A stretch of DNA of 64,000 bases from Tetrahymena thermophila SB210 (taxonomy: Eukaryota; Ciliophora; Oligohymenophorea; Hymenostomatida; Tetrahymenidae), in the NCBI RefSeq assembly GCF_000189635.1, contig NW_002475923.1:248001-312000 (forward strand), given 5' to 3'. The notes under the pieces are model-generated. The model was given only the letters and a program-made list of their open reading frames with translations. It ran no database searches and was not told where the DNA came from. Shown in pieces: positions 10,808 to 24,905 of this stretch. Position numbers and translations under genes: made by a program. Position 1 is the stretch's first letter. The number at the start of each line of letters is the position of its first letter.

Positions 10808-13800
10808 TCAATCTATTTGCTTATCTCCCTTGTATATCTATTTTAGTTTTGCTAGAGAATCCTCTTATTTTTAAATTATATTATTCAAAAGAGACTAATC
10901 TGTTTATAAATTTTGTAGCTTTACAGAGTTTTTTATAAGATCCAGTTCTTCATTTTTATCTTTGAGTAACTAGAAAACAGATTCTATTACCATTTCGTTA
11001 TATTTATCTTTCTAAACTAATTTTTTATATTACTTGCTTAGCCTTTAAAACTCCACCCTTTCATTATTTTGTGAGGTTTCTAATTACATTTTTACCTAAT
11101 CCCGTTTAGAAATCTCTGCTCTTTACTACTCATTCATTTTTTAAATGGCTTTTAATTAAATCTCTTACTACTTTAGTTATTCATTTAGGTTGTCAACTTA
11201 TTTTTTCAAGAATAAATTTTCCTTTTATGGTTAATTAATTAAATATTTATTTATTATAGCATTCTAATAATTTGAAATGGAAAATTGATTCTAAAATAAA
11301 ATATCTTTCAATTAAAAAAATCTAAGAAAGTTAAAATTTTACTTTTTAAATTGAAAATTAATTTTAATCAATAAAAATTTATTATTAACTTTTAGCTTTA
11401 GAAATTCAATAAATTAAAATTTAGTTCAATCAAAATTTCATTTTTTCATGATATCAAATTAAATTTGAATGATAATTTAGCATAAATTTTAGGTTAAAAA
11501 TCATTTGTTTAGAACTAATTAAAGAAAAAATGTGCTTGAAATAATAATAAAATTCATTCAATACTTTAAATAATAACTTTAAAATATTTCCAATTAAGAA
11601 TAATTCTAATTTTCAAAATAATTTTTATAGAAATTAACTATTTAAATTCATGTTTGTTTATTTATTTTGTTTAATTAAGTCTTCAAAAGAATTTGCTTTT
11701 ATAATTAATCTTAAAAAGTACTTTTATTATATTCTTCATGATAGTTAAATTAACTTTTTATCTTTTTAATTTTAAAAATATCTTATTTACCCTTTCTAAG
11801 TCTTCGTATTTTTGCTATGTATTTTTGGAGAAAATCAATGCTTATTCTTCTTCTCTACTTAACTTTAATCCATTCATTTAATCATTACTGCTTTTTATTT
11901 TTTCTCCTAATTTTATGTTCTCCTTTAAAAAGTAAAGAAAATATTATTATTAGCTAGTTATATAAATATTTATAATTTTACTTATTCTAGGCTAAAATTA
12001 AGATTTTAAAGCTAAGCTATTTCTTGCTTTAGCATCTCTACTTCAATGGCATTATTTAAAATATTTGAATCTAGCTTTCTCTCTAACGAATTTTCTATTT
12101 AATCTTTTTCTTAGAGTAGCTTATTTTAAGCTGCTATTTATTACTCTAAAGATATAATTTGCTTTAATTATTCTATAATTTAAATCTATGTCATTTGAAG
12201 AAAATCATTAAGAGTTTGGGAAGTACACAAAAACTAATAAAGTGAAAAGCTCATTAAATCTGGTTGGCAAAATAGTTTACTTTTTTACTTCAAAATTTCC
12301 ATTATTTCATTTTCTTTTTGACTTGAAATTAAGTTGTTCTATATAATCTCACTAACATCGTTAATATTTGTGATATTATTAGCTCCAGAATTATTGCTTT
12401 TTGAGGTAGAAAGATTCAATTCATGTTTGAAAGCAGGAGAGCCGCTACTGTGCTTATTGGCATGTTGGTTTTTAATATGTTTTTCTTTAAAGTCTTAATT
12501 GTTTCCATTTACTTCATCGTATTCTTCTTGGTCATCATCTTCATCAAACATACTGCTTGGATTTTATTTTTTAATTTAATCTTCTATCTAAGCTATAAGA
12601 GAATTAGCATCATTGTAGTAATTAGCTCTGTTCTAAGGTGATACATTTAAATATTCAGTTGAATTTAGATGATCACTATTTTGCTGCAAATATTAACTCA
12701 AGCCTTGATTATTATTATGATTATGATTGGTATTATTTTAATTTTGCAATCTTTAAATTCTTTCTTATTCTTCTTCATACTATCTCTATCTTATTAGCTC
12801 AAGCTCTCTCTGTCTAATTTCTTCTTCTTCAGCTAATCTTCTAAGTCTTTCCTCTTCTTCTCTTTTCTATTGCTCTAGTTGTAGTCTCCTAATTTCTTTT
12901 TATCTAATCCTTTCTTGCATCTCTAACCTAAACAGCCTGTATCTAAAAGATCTTTGTATTTTTATCACACATACCTTTGTGTATTTATATCTTTATTGTT
13001 GCTAATATGCTTTGTAATTTTTTTATATTATCACAGCTTTCTCTCCATGCAATATTTTCAATTAATTTTCTAATAAATCTCTCATAATTTCTTTTAAAAA
13101 GATTTTTGTCTTTCCTATTGCATAGAGCAAATCTTCACTTTTCTACTTTTATTTTTATTATTTTAATCCTTGATTATTTAAAACCAAATCAATAATTTTT
13201 TGACATTTATCTTAGGGAGATTTAGAAATTACTTAGTGACTAAGTAAGGTGCTATATCTCAAAAGATAATCTCTATGTTTAAAACGTAGCGAGAACCCAC
13301 ATTTTCTAATTTTGATAGCTTCTAAAAGACCTGCACATTTAATCTACCTATGAACTTCCTAGTGATTAAAAAAACTTGCTACCTTTTCAGTGTTGGGTTT
13401 GATGCATCTTACATAAAAGTTTGTACTACTGCTAAGTTCACTAATCAATGTTGTTAGTTAAACCCTAAATTGGTTTGAAAGTGTTGTCTTTTTTACTGCA
13501 GGAGCAGCACTATTTTATTAAACGGTGTCATTTTTAACAATACCAAAATTTTTAATAGCATTTTATACAGACCCAAAATTATTTTAGTTGCTAGGATTTG
13601 CATTCATATTATTATCAGTTTCTGATACTTTTTTTGGAAACTTAGATTATAAAATAATATTTGATGATGTTGATAATAAATTTATAATATTCTAATTAGC
13701 AGAATCTCTATTTTTATCAACGAATCCAACAGAATCGTACTCAACTTATCCAGCAAAGTGTTTTATAGAAAAAAGCTGAGCATTTCTAGGATTTTTAGAA

Positions 13801-16376
13801 TTGCTTAAAACCAAAGCCGGTTGTTTCGAGAGATTATTTCTAACTTAATTCATAAATCTTTGATCATTTCCATCATTTCTTTTGCATTCATCATCTAAAT
13901 AATTGAATATGCAGCCCGTCTTTAATTCAAATAAATCAATTGTGTTTTTATTATCTACAAAGTCAATTTTAACCCAAGGAATTCCTTCTTCTTCGTATTC
14001 TTTTTATTCGGACTTGAACATATTTTCATTAAATTAGAATTAAAGTTTCTCATTAGCAAAATTAATACACAGCTACTCAAATGAGTTTTCTTCAAAAATT
14101 TCAAATCCAAAAATATCTAAAATCCCTACATTATTTTCCTTATAAAATGGATAAGAACTCTCAATTTTTTTTAAGTTTTAATTTTTAGAGGTCAAGCTGA
14201 TTCTCTACTTGGTCTATTCATAAACTACTTCTCTATTGTCATTGAGTGTTTTATTTATTTATTCAACTATCCAATCAAACATATTCCCATAAAGCAGCTT
14301 ACATAAGCTATCCACATTTTGCTATGCCTAATTAATAATAAAATATTTAATATCTTACTTTAAATTACAAGTTTTTAATTTAAATCAAATTGTTTGTTTT
14401 TCAAATTATTTTATGAAATTATTTTTGATTTTTAAGTCTAAATTAATTATAAATAAAAAAAATTTCCAATAAAAAAACTCATTATTATTAATAATAGATA
14501 AAAAATTGATGGTTTGTTTCAAAATTAAAATCATAAAAAATATATTAATGATTTGATTCATCAATCTATTAAAGCTATTTTTATTAGAAGCTAAAAGCTA
14601 ACGGATGTATCTATTTAATGTATTATTTATTCGTTAAATACGAAATCTAATGGAACTTTTTATTAATTTATTTTTTTATTTATTTATTAATCATCTAAAG
14701 CTAATGAAATATATAATTTGTTGATTGCTCAAAAGCTAAGTATGTATCTGATGAATTATTAATTTGTTAAAAACAAAAGCTAATTGACACTAAATTTGTA
14801 TCAATTTACTTTTTTATTGATTTATTAATCAATTTAAGCTTATGAATATTTAATTTATTAATTGATTAACTAAAGCTAATGGAATTATCTGATTTATTTT
14901 ATTAATAAACGAAAGCTATTTGATAATTCTTATTAATTTAATTTTGGTTGATTTATTAACCAATGAAAACAAAGCTTTATGATCTGATTTTTTTTATCAA
15001 AATCACTAACTCCATTTTAATATGCTAAAGAAATAATAATTCTATTTTTAGAATATCTCAAATTTAGTTAAAATTATTTTATAGAAATTTAAAATTAATT
15101 TAAATGAAATATCAAATTTATCTATCTACTTGTTAAACTGATTGATTTATTTCGATGTTAGTCTTAGAGCTTGGATCAAATATTATAGGATTACATATAA
15201 CCTTTTTTAATTCTTCCTTTGATTGAAGTTATAATAGGGTAGCTGCATATTAAAGATACTCATCGTGCTCGCCAATAGAGGATTAATGGTCATTTATACT
15301 AAAAATATTGATATTACCTAGCTGAAGTATTGCAGAAACTATAGAGAATAAGCTTTAAATCTAATCGGAAGTAAATTTCATTATGTCAAGACATTTTAAA
15401 ACATTTTAAAAGTTTTGATCATCATTCAAATTAGAAAATGTATCTCCTTAACTGAGATAAACATAATTATCTATACTTTTTAAATAGTATTTTTTTTTGA
15501 AATCAGCCGAACCTCCTTACAACATCTGATAAAAGATATGATAATTTCTTTCTTATGCTGCTATTTTAGTTACACGAGATTTCTCAAGTAAGTAATTTAC
15601 AATATTTGCACTCTTTATTCTCATGTCATCTCCAATATAAACTTTAATGAATTTACCAAAGCGACTACTATTGTCATTTCTTACTGTTTTGGCATTTCCA
15701 AAAGCTTCCAAAATATAATTATTATCAACTATTTATTCTTGAATACTTTTCTTTTTTTATTCGCTGCCTGCTAATTAGTCATTTAATTAATTTGATTCTT
15801 TGCTTTTATCAAACTCAGAGAGATAATTTAATATGATTTTTGTGGATTCCGTCTTTCCTGAACCACTCTCACCAGAAATAATTATGGATTGAGAACAGCC
15901 AAAGCTCTCAAGATTTTTTAATGTATTTTCAGTTATTTTGTATAGATGCGCCTTGGTTTCGTTTATAGTTTACTTAAATTTGGGAATATCATAAATGTTC
16001 AACTTTTTAAATGGATTAATTGAAATAATGATGCTTTCGCCTATGCATGTATAAATTTCATTTCTATTATATCTTTCATTCAAATTTTTAAGAAAATTTC
16101 CCTCATTTAACTCTTGCAAATTCAATAAATCTTCTATACCTTGCAAGCTTTATTCATCTATTTCCATTAAATCTTTCTAATTGATCTGTTAAGTAGATTA
16201 ATTCTGCTTGCTCCTAATAGTATATGTATCTCCATTTACACTTTCAACTTCTCCTATACTAAATACCTCCTGTTCGTCCTATAACCAATACTTTTTTTTA
16301 TTGAGCATCTTTCCTATTCTAATATATACTTAATTTTTATCTTCAGCCCTTTAATAAATTTAAGAAGCAAATATTC
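10808..16376 (-). CDS. Myosin heavy chain (motor, IQ-like neck, coiled-coil tail)
   Basis: Actin-based ATPase motor. Exons in transcription order: 16376-15130, 14327-11982, 11922-11791, 11221-10808 (TGA 10808-10810). Counted from Met at 16308 the protein has about 1356 residues. An open frame runs further upstream to an AG at 16377, so a short first exon may be missing. The motor domain is complete: P-loop GESGSGKT, switch-I region [18 protein letters not shown], relay/switch-II segment [16 protein letters not shown], and the converter-side RCIKPN. The neck has IQ-like basic stretches ([27 protein letters not shown]), then a charged Glu/Arg/Gln coiled coil. An Asn/Gln/His-rich linker separates it from a second coiled coil of about 300 residues at the C terminus. 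No MyTH4/FERM domain was seen. The subfamily cannot be assigned by eye. Confidence 0.93.
14328..15129 (-). other. 802-nt myosin intron with degenerate AAAGCTAA repeats
   Basis: This intron interrupts the motor domain, joining codons on both sides in phase 0 (...SVQQ and AQQNVD...). Between about 14570 and 14960 the word AAAGCTAA, or close variants, recurs about ten times. It is followed each time by Thr/Ile-like A+T stretches and (TTTA)n runs. Probably a decayed minisatellite; no function is implied. Confidence 0.6.
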
Positions 16377-17056
16377 CTAATATGAATGTTTTTGTATGAT
16401 TAAAAAATTAAATTGATAACCTTATAAAAGTTTAACAAAAATTTTTGTATATTTATGAACAATCAACTAAATATTAAATCCTAATCAATCAAATATTTTT
16501 GAATTTTTTCAATATAAAATTTTCGATTATCATCAACTTTTTGTATGGAAAATTATTGCATTTTTAACTTTTCATAGCTTAAAATATTTGATTATCTTAC
16601 ACCTATGATAATGAATGCAAAACAAATAATTTATAGTGATGTAATAGTATCTTAATCCTGATAAGGAAATTAACTATTCAATCCAAAATAATATCAAAAA
16701 TCAACTTTTTAAAATAGATTGATAAAGTCTTATGGAAATTTAATAAGAAGTATTTTTTAAATTTATTCAACAAATCGAACACTATATTTTTTTAAAAAAA
16801 TTCAAAAAATAAACAAAAAGCATACATTTATTTTATGAATTATAAACATTCTTTAATACAAGGATCATAAAAAAACTAACATTAATTTATTAATTTATTT
16901 AGAATTAGATAAGGCTTTAAATAATAATTTATCTGCATTATATTATTATTTATCTAAATCAAACTTTTTATAATTTCAAGAAGATATTTATTGTTAGTAT
17001 TAAGATAATAATTTTATTTATCTGACTTTATTAGAGGTTGTCATATACATTTTTTA

Positions 17057-17353
17057 TCAATTAACTCTAGTAAAACCATTTGTAATTTGAGGTATTTATT
17101 ATTCTTAAATCGATTCATAGTCTTCACCCCAATTCCAATCTCTTCCAATAACACAGTTTCTAACTTAAGGACTTCCTGCTAAGTTAATTTCTTTTTATGC
17201 CTAGCCACTAGAGATAACACATAAACCAATATCACCTTTCTTGCTTACTTTCCAAATAGCAATTAATTAATTAGTATTTTAATTATAATAGCTGGAGTGA
17301 TAGGCAACTGAGTAATTGCTTGAGGGAAAATCTAAATTGAATTCTAATAACAT
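17057..17353 (-). CDS. Hypothetical 98-residue protein
   Basis: Single-exon frame from ATG 17353 to TGA 17057-17059. It starts MLLEFNLDFPSS and continues with a Tyr/Ser/Asn-rich stretch, then IAIWKVSKKGDIGLCVISSG and CVIGRDWNWGEDYESIQ. Base composition is clearly richer in G+C than the flanks, which supports coding. The RDWNWGED piece faintly resembles the core of MIB/HERC2 domains (RGxDWxWG), but the protein is too short for that domain and the similarity may be chance. It lies alone between the myosin and LRR genes on the same strand. No signal peptide or membrane helix. Function unknown. Confidence 0.65.
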
Positions 17354-19399
17354 TTTATTTTTTTAAGAACTACTTTTTTATTATTTATTTTAGTATTTTT
17401 ATTTATTTATTAATTATTATTAAAATTAAATATTTACTATTTTGAGATTCTGAATTTTTAAATACCTTGTATTAGTATCATAGACCTTTATCAAATAAAA
17501 GAAATTATCTATAACATAAAATTTGTAGTATCCAAACAATTTTTTCTGATTAAAATTAATTAGTCTACCAAATTTAGAATAAAAATCAATAAATGAAAAA
17601 ATCTTCAATTAATTAATTTCATGTGAAAGAATATAACTAAAAATAAATATATATAGAGAGAGATACTTTAAAGTCTCTAATTATTTTCTATCGTTTAGCA
17701 CATGATTTATAAATGGAATTCATGTAATAAATTGTAATTCGGAAATAAGTTAAAGTATTTTTTTTATTGTATTTAACTTTTAATACCATATTTATCTTAA
17801 TAAGAGAAATATTTACTATTATTAATTACTCTATTAAATATAAAATTAGATATTTTATTTCTTAATAAAATAAATTACAGATTTTATGTCAGATACTATT
17901 TTGTTTTCAGTATTAGTTGATAAAATGAATATTTTTTACTAAATTCTTTTATATTTTTTTATAAATTATTGTAAAAAAATATTTGCTTTGATGTGTAAAC
18001 GGCAAGTTTAAATAGGGAAATTTTAAATTACATTTTTTAATAGTTAATAATGTAATAAATATAAAAGCTGCAAGAAGAAAAAACTTAAGAATAATTCAAA
18101 ACTAAATTTTTTTTGATAAAGTAAAACAAAACTAATTTGAAAAAACTTGGTTTATGCCATAGAATTTGTTTGAAATATATCATTTTTATGAATCAAAATC
18201 AATTTTTTATAGTAAAATTTCATTTTTTTTAAATACAAAACCTTGCAATATTCCTAATAGGTTAAATACTTATTGAAATAAATATTTAACTATAAAATAA
18301 TTAAAGTTATTTTTTTTAGTAAAATACCTAATATATTAATATAATTATTTAAAATTACAATAAAACATTATTAAATATATTTGTGACTTACTTTTTAATA
18401 TTTGATGATTTTGTCATTTCTCAAATTTTAAAGAATAAACATCTAATAACTTTTTACTACTTAAAAATATTTAATTAAAGCATAAATTTATCTAAATAAT
18501 TTATTAGAACTACAAGAAGATTGATAGTAAAATACTCAAAAGAATGGTTCTAATATGAAAATAAGTGACAATAAAACTTTGAAGAGATAGGTGGAATCAT
18601 CTGAACATTATACATCACACTTCTCTGACTAATAAGAGAAAATATTAAGAAGATGATAGTATTGCTAATTGCAGATTTTTTTTTTGTTATAGAGAGATAA
18701 ATAGTGATAGGTTACACCTATAACTATTTGTTATCTTTCTAATAGAAATTAATATAATATTAAATAAATTTATATAATAGTATTTAATATACTGTAAATG
18801 CTCATTAATTAAGGCATATTTTAATTAAGGCATTTTTTTCTTAAATTTTTTTTTTAATTTGATTAAGGTAAAAAATTTCTTAAGTTAAGAGAGAGTCTAA
18901 TTAAATGAGGATATATAAGAACAAATTAATTTTAGAGGAATTAATTTATTGAAGTAAATTTAATTAAAATATTTTTTTTAAGATTTATATTCTATTTCTT
19001 TACTTACCAAAATATTATACTCATAAATATAAAAATAAAAATAAATCTATCTCTCTATTTTTAGTTAGTTAGTAAGGTTAAATTATCCTATTACAAAATA
19101 TTAAAAAATAAACTTATTATATTTTAATCTTTAAATATTTTTATATTTATTCATGTTTTTTCATCATTTTTTCTCATTATCAGAAAAATATTGTTAAGGC
19201 AACTAATCTTTTTGATTTAAGGCAGGTGCTTTCTACTTTCAATTATTATGATTCATCGATTTAGTTTTAACTTTTATTATAAATTAGCTTAAATTACTCT
19301 AAAAAATTAATTAGAATAAATAAAAAACATTAGCAAATTAGCTAAGAAATAAATTAAAAAAATTAAATTGTTTTAACTTAATTTTTATATTAAAAAGTA
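17354..19399. other. Intergenic A+T-rich DNA
   Basis: About 2 kb with no supportable gene. A small repeat of TTTTAATTAAGGCAT is present at about 18810-18835. The left half probably contains the promoter of the 98-residue gene; the right end is the 3' flank of the LRR gene. Confidence 0.45.
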
Positions 19400-22300
19400 T
19401 CATAATCGAATGCAAAATAACTGTATTTACAATAAATGTAGTGTCAATTTTTAGAGATTAGTGCAATTTGCTAAAGCAGAACCTATGTCTAATGCTCCAA
19501 CTGAACCAATTTAATTGTTACTTTTTAAATATTAAAAAAAAATAATTATTCAATTTGTTAAGGGGAAAAAATAAAGAAAAATATGAAAAAATATGAAACT
19601 AATTAATTAATAATAAATGTTAAAAGTTAAAAAAAATACAAAAAAAATGCAAGAAAAATAAAAAAAAGAAAATAAATAAATTAAAAAGCTGTCAAATTAA
19701 TAAAAAGAATTTTCTTGTTTTATATCATTTTTAATATAAAAAACATCATAATCCAAAACAAATAAACTGTCATTACACAAGATGAAGAGTCAAATTTGAG
19801 ATATTAGTGCAATTTTATAAAGCAGAACCTAAACCTTATGAACCTTCATCACCAATTTTATTGCTACTTTTTAAATGTTGAAGAAAAAATATGAAATAAT
19901 AAGAAATATTAATTAATTAATAATTAGCAAAATTTGATAGTTAATAAATGAGTTAAATTAATAAAGATAGCAAAAAAAAAATTCACAAACAAAATAAAAA
20001 AAGCTAAAAATTTAAAGAGTTATATTGTTTTAATTTAATTGTATAATAAAATATCACAATCCAAAACAAATAAGATTTTTTTACTTAAAAGCAAGTGCCA
20101 AATTAGAGAGATTAGTGCAATTTGCTAAAGCAGAAGCTAAGCCTGATGCACCAATTGCGCCAATTTAATTCTATCTTTTTAAATATTAAAAAAAATAAAA
20201 AATTATTAATTCGTTAGTTAGAAGGAAAAAACTAACAAAAAATATGAAATAGTAAGAAATGAATTAATTAATAATAAAATCAAAAGTTTATAATTAAAAA
20301 ATGAGTTAAATTAACAAACAAAGGAGAAGAAAAAAACACAAACACAATAAAAAAGAAAAAGAAAAAGAAATTAAATAAAAAGAGATCAAATATATTAAAA
20401 GAAGTTTATTGTTTTAAATTCATTTTTATATTTAAAAATATCACAATCAAAAACAAATAAACTGTTTTTACGTAAAATCTAATGTCAAATTTGAGAGATT
20501 AGTGCAATTTACTAAAGCAGAACCTAATCCTAAAGAACCTGCATCACCTATTTTATTGCTACTTTTTAGATATTCAAGAAAAAATATTAATTAGCTAGTT
20601 AATTAGTTAGTTAGAAGGAAAAATTAAGAAAATATATGAAATGACGATAAGGAATGAATTAATTAATAATAAAAGAAAAATTTTAAAATTTGATATAGAG
20701 TTAAATTAACAAAAATAAAAAAAACACAATCCAAAAAAAATAAACTTTTTTACCCAATATTAAGTGCTAAATTTGAGAGATTAGTGCAATTTGCTAAAGC
20801 AGAACCTAATCCTAATGCACCTTTGTCACCAATTTTATTGCTACTTTTTAAATATTGAAGAAAAAATACTATTAATTCGTTAATCAAATTTAAAAATGAA
20901 GAAAATATATGAAATAATAAGATTTGAATTAAAATTTTACAAAATCAGCAGTTGAAAATTCAAAAATGAGCTAAATTAACAAATATTTAGAAAAAAAAAG
21001 CAGAATAAAAGGAAAAATAAATAAATAGAATAAAAAGCTAATAAATAAATTAAAAGAGTTTAAGTATCACAATCCAAAAAAAATAAATTGTTTTTACTAA
21101 AGAACAAGTGTCAAATTCGAGAGATTAGTGCAATTTGCTAAAGCAGAGCCTAAACCTGATGCACCAACTGCACCAATTTAATTTTTGCTTTTAAATATTG
21201 AACAAAAAATATATAATTATTTAGTAAATTAGATGGAAAAAATATTAAGAAATGAATTAATAATAAAAGCAAAAGTTGAAAATAAAAAAATAAATTAAAT
21301 TAACAAATAAAAAAAATTGCAATAAAATAAAAAATAAATCAAATAAAAAGTAGCAAAGAAATTAAAAGAGTTATATTGTTTTAAATTCATTTTTTATTAA
21401 AAAATATCATAGTCCAAAACAAATAAACTGTTTTTACACAAGAATAAGTGTCAAATTTGAGAGATGAATGCATTTTGCAAATGAAGAACATAAGTCTGAT
21501 GCTCCTTAGTCGCCGATTAAATTATTACTTTTTAAATATTGAAGCAATTAATTAGATATTTATAAGGAAAAAATGTAGAAAAAATATGAAATAATTAGAA
21601 ATTAATTAATTAATAGCAATTAAAAGTTGAAAATAAAACTATGAATAATATTAAGAAATTAAAAAAAAATATACAATAAAAAAGAAAAAGAAAAATAAAT
21701 CAAATAAAAAGCTATCAATCAAATAAATTAAAACCGTTTAAGTATCACAATCCAAAACAAATAAATTGTTTTTACTATAGAACAAGTGTCAAATTTGAGA
21801 GGTTAGTGCATCTTGCTAAAGCAAAACCTAAACCTGATGCACCAATTGCACCAATTTAATTTTTACTTTTTAAATATAGAAGAAAAAATATTTAATTAAT
21901 AATAAATTTTTAAATATAGAAGAAAAAATATTTAATTAATAATAAATTAAAGTGGGAAAATGAAGAAAAAAATGAATTTAATGTGAATGAATTAATAATA
22001 AAAATCAAAGTAAAAATTAAAAAAAATAGGATAAATTAACAAAGAGAGAGAGAGAAAAAAAACAAGTAAAAAAATAATAATAAATCAAAGAATAACTAAT
22101 AAACGTTTTAAAAGAATTTTATTGTTTTAAATTTATTTTTATTTTAAAAGTATCACAATCCAAAACAAATAACCTATTTTTACCCAAGATAAAGTGCCAT
22201 ATTTGAGAGATTTGTGCAATTCGCTAAAGCAGATCCTAAACCTGATGCACCATTCGCATCAATTTGATTGTTGCTTTTTTAATATTGAAGAAAAAATTAA

Positions 22301-24905
22301 AAAATTTAGATAGTTAGTTAGATGGAAAAAGTGAATAAAGCAAAAATTTGAAAATAAAAAAATGAGTTAAATTAACAAATATACAAGAAAAAAAATGAGC
22401 ACAATAAAACACATCAAATAAAAAGCTATCAAATAGATTATAAGAGTTATATTAGTTTAAATTCATTTTTATCTGATAAAATATCACAATCCAAAACAAA
22501 TAAACTGTTTTTACCCAAGATAAAGTGTTAAATTTGAGAGATTAGTGCAGTTTTCTAAACCAAAACCCAAGCCTGATGCACCAATTGCATCAATTTAATT
22601 CTTCCTTTTTAAATATTGAAGAAAAAAAAAAATTAATGAGTTTGTTAGAATAAAAAATGAGAAAAAATATAAAATAAGAAATGAACTAATTAATAATAAA
22701 AACAAAATTTGAAAATAAAAAATGAGTTAAATAAACAAACATAAAAAAAAAGCACAAACGCAACAAAAATAAGAAAATGAAATCAAATAAATTATAAGAA
22801 TTATATTCATTTATAATATTAAAAATTAATATCACAATTTACTCAAGATAAAGTGTCAAATTTGAGAGATTAGTGCAATTTGATAAAGCAGAACCTAAGC
22901 CTGATGCACTTGCTCCAATTTCATTGTTACTTTTAAATATTGAAGAAAAAATAATTAATTAATTAATTAATTAGTTAGAAGGAAAAAATGAAGAAAAGAT
23001 ATGAAATAATAAGAAATTAATAAAATAAAAAGTTGAAAATTAAAAAATGAGTTAAATTAAAAAAGAAAGAAAAAAAAAACACACACAAGTCCAAAAAAAT
23101 AAATCAAATAAATAGCTAGCAAATAAATTAAATTTGTTATTTTGTTTTTAATTCATTTTTATAATTAAGAATATCACAATCCTAAACAAATAAAATATGT
23201 TTACTCAAGATAAAGTGTCAAATTTGAGAGATTAGTGCAATTTGCTAAAGCAGAGCTTAAGACTTATACACCAATAGCACCTATTTAATTGCTACTTTTA
23301 AATATTTAAGAAAAAATGAATAGTTAGTTAGAAGGAAAAAATGAAGAAAAAATATGATATTAAGTAATGAATTAATTAATAAAAAAAGCAAAAGTTGAAA
23401 ATAAAAAATGAATTAAATTTAATTAAACAGAAAAAAAGCAAAAACACTCTTAAAAAAATGAAAAATAAATCAAATAAAAATCTATCAAAAAAATTAATAG
23501 AATTTTTTTGTTTTAAAATTATTTTTATAATAAAAATATCATAATCCAAAACAAATAAACTATTTTTACCCAAGATTAAGTGTCAAATTTGAGAGCTTAT
23601 TGCAATTTGCTAAAGCAGAAACTAAGCCTGATGCGCCATCATTCCCAATTTAATTCTATCTTTTTAAATATTGAAGAAAAAATATATAATTAATTAAATA
23701 GTTAAAAGGAAAATATGAAATAACAATTAATGAATTAATTAATAATAAAATAAAAAGTTGAAATTAAAAAAATGAGTTAAATTAGCATAGATAGAGATTA
23801 AAAAAATCCAAAACAAAAAACTGGTTTTACTAAAGATGAAGTGCCAAATTTGAGAGATTAACACAATTTGCTAAAGCAGAGCCTAAACTCGATACACCTT
23901 TTGCACCAATTTAATTGTTACTTTTTATTATTGAAGAAAAAATTTACAATTAATTAGAAGGAAAAAATGAAGAAAACATATGAAATAATAAGAACAAATT
24001 AACTATTTATAAAAGCAAAAGGTGAAAATCAAAAAATAAGTATAATTAACAAAGAGATAAAAAAAAGTACAATAAAAAAAAGGAGAAAAATAAATCAAAT
24101 AAATAAAAACAAATTTTTTGTTTAAATCATTTTTATTATAAAAAATATAACAATCTAAAACTAATAAACTGTTTTTTACTCAAGATAAAGTGTCAAATTT
24201 GAGAGATTATTGCAATTTGCTAAAGCAGAACCTAAGCCTAATGCACTAATTGCACCAATTTAATTTTAACTTTTTAAATTTCGAAGAAAAAATATCTTAT
24301 TAATTTTTATTAGTTAGGAGGAAAAGTGATGAAAAAATATGAAATGATAAGAAATGAATTAAATAAAAGTTGAAAATAAAAAAATGAATTAAATTATTGA
24401 AGACATAAAAAACAAATTTATTTTAAGAAAAAGAAAAGTAAATCAAATAAAATCAATAAAATAAATTAAAAGAAATTTATATTAAAAATTATCTTAATCC
24501 AAAGCAAATAAACTATTTTTACCGAAGATCTAGTATCAAATTTGAGAGATTTGTGCAATTTGCTAATGCAGAAACCAAGTCTGATGAATTTTCATCTGTA
24601 ATTTAATTGGAACTTTTAATTGTTAAACAATAAATATAAAATTAATTAGTAAGTTAATTAGAAGGAAAAAATAAAGAAATAAATTTATTCATAATAAAAG
24701 CAAAAGTTGAAAGTAAAAAAAAAGGAGTTAAATTAACAAAAATAGAAGAAAAAAAAAACAAAAGCAGAGCAAAAAAAAAAAAGTAAATCAAATAAAAAGC
24801 TAATTTTTAAATAAATTAAAAGAGTTTTATTATATTAAAATCATTTTTTATATTAAAAAAAATCATAATCAAAAATGAATAAACTATTTTTATCAAGTTA
24901 AAGCG
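19400..24905 (-). repeat. Tandem array of about 340-bp exon-intron units (16 copies plus a remnant)
   Basis: The unit contains a conserved 90-bp exon core plus an intron starting GTAAAAACAGTTTATTTGTT and ending in TTTAAAAAG or a close variant. Spacing between successive exon ends runs from 261 to 408 bp. Exon cores are nearly identical between copies; introns share blocks but vary in length through indels. At the upstream edge (about 24880-24905) a remnant keeps the intron start but has AT in place of the GT donor and loses the exon after a few bases. A 40-bp direct duplication sits inside one intron at about 21868-21947. Confidence 0.9.

Noticed and set aside
12423..12641. Hydrophobic 72-residue frame on the + strand
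   Set aside because: It lies opposite the myosin tail coding strand and is a shadow of its Glu/Asp/Asn-rich codons.
19400..24905. CRISPR array or satellite DNA
   Set aside because: Unit spacing varies (261-408 bp), and the conserved part encodes LRR repeats with splice sites. Eukaryotic coding style rules out CRISPR.
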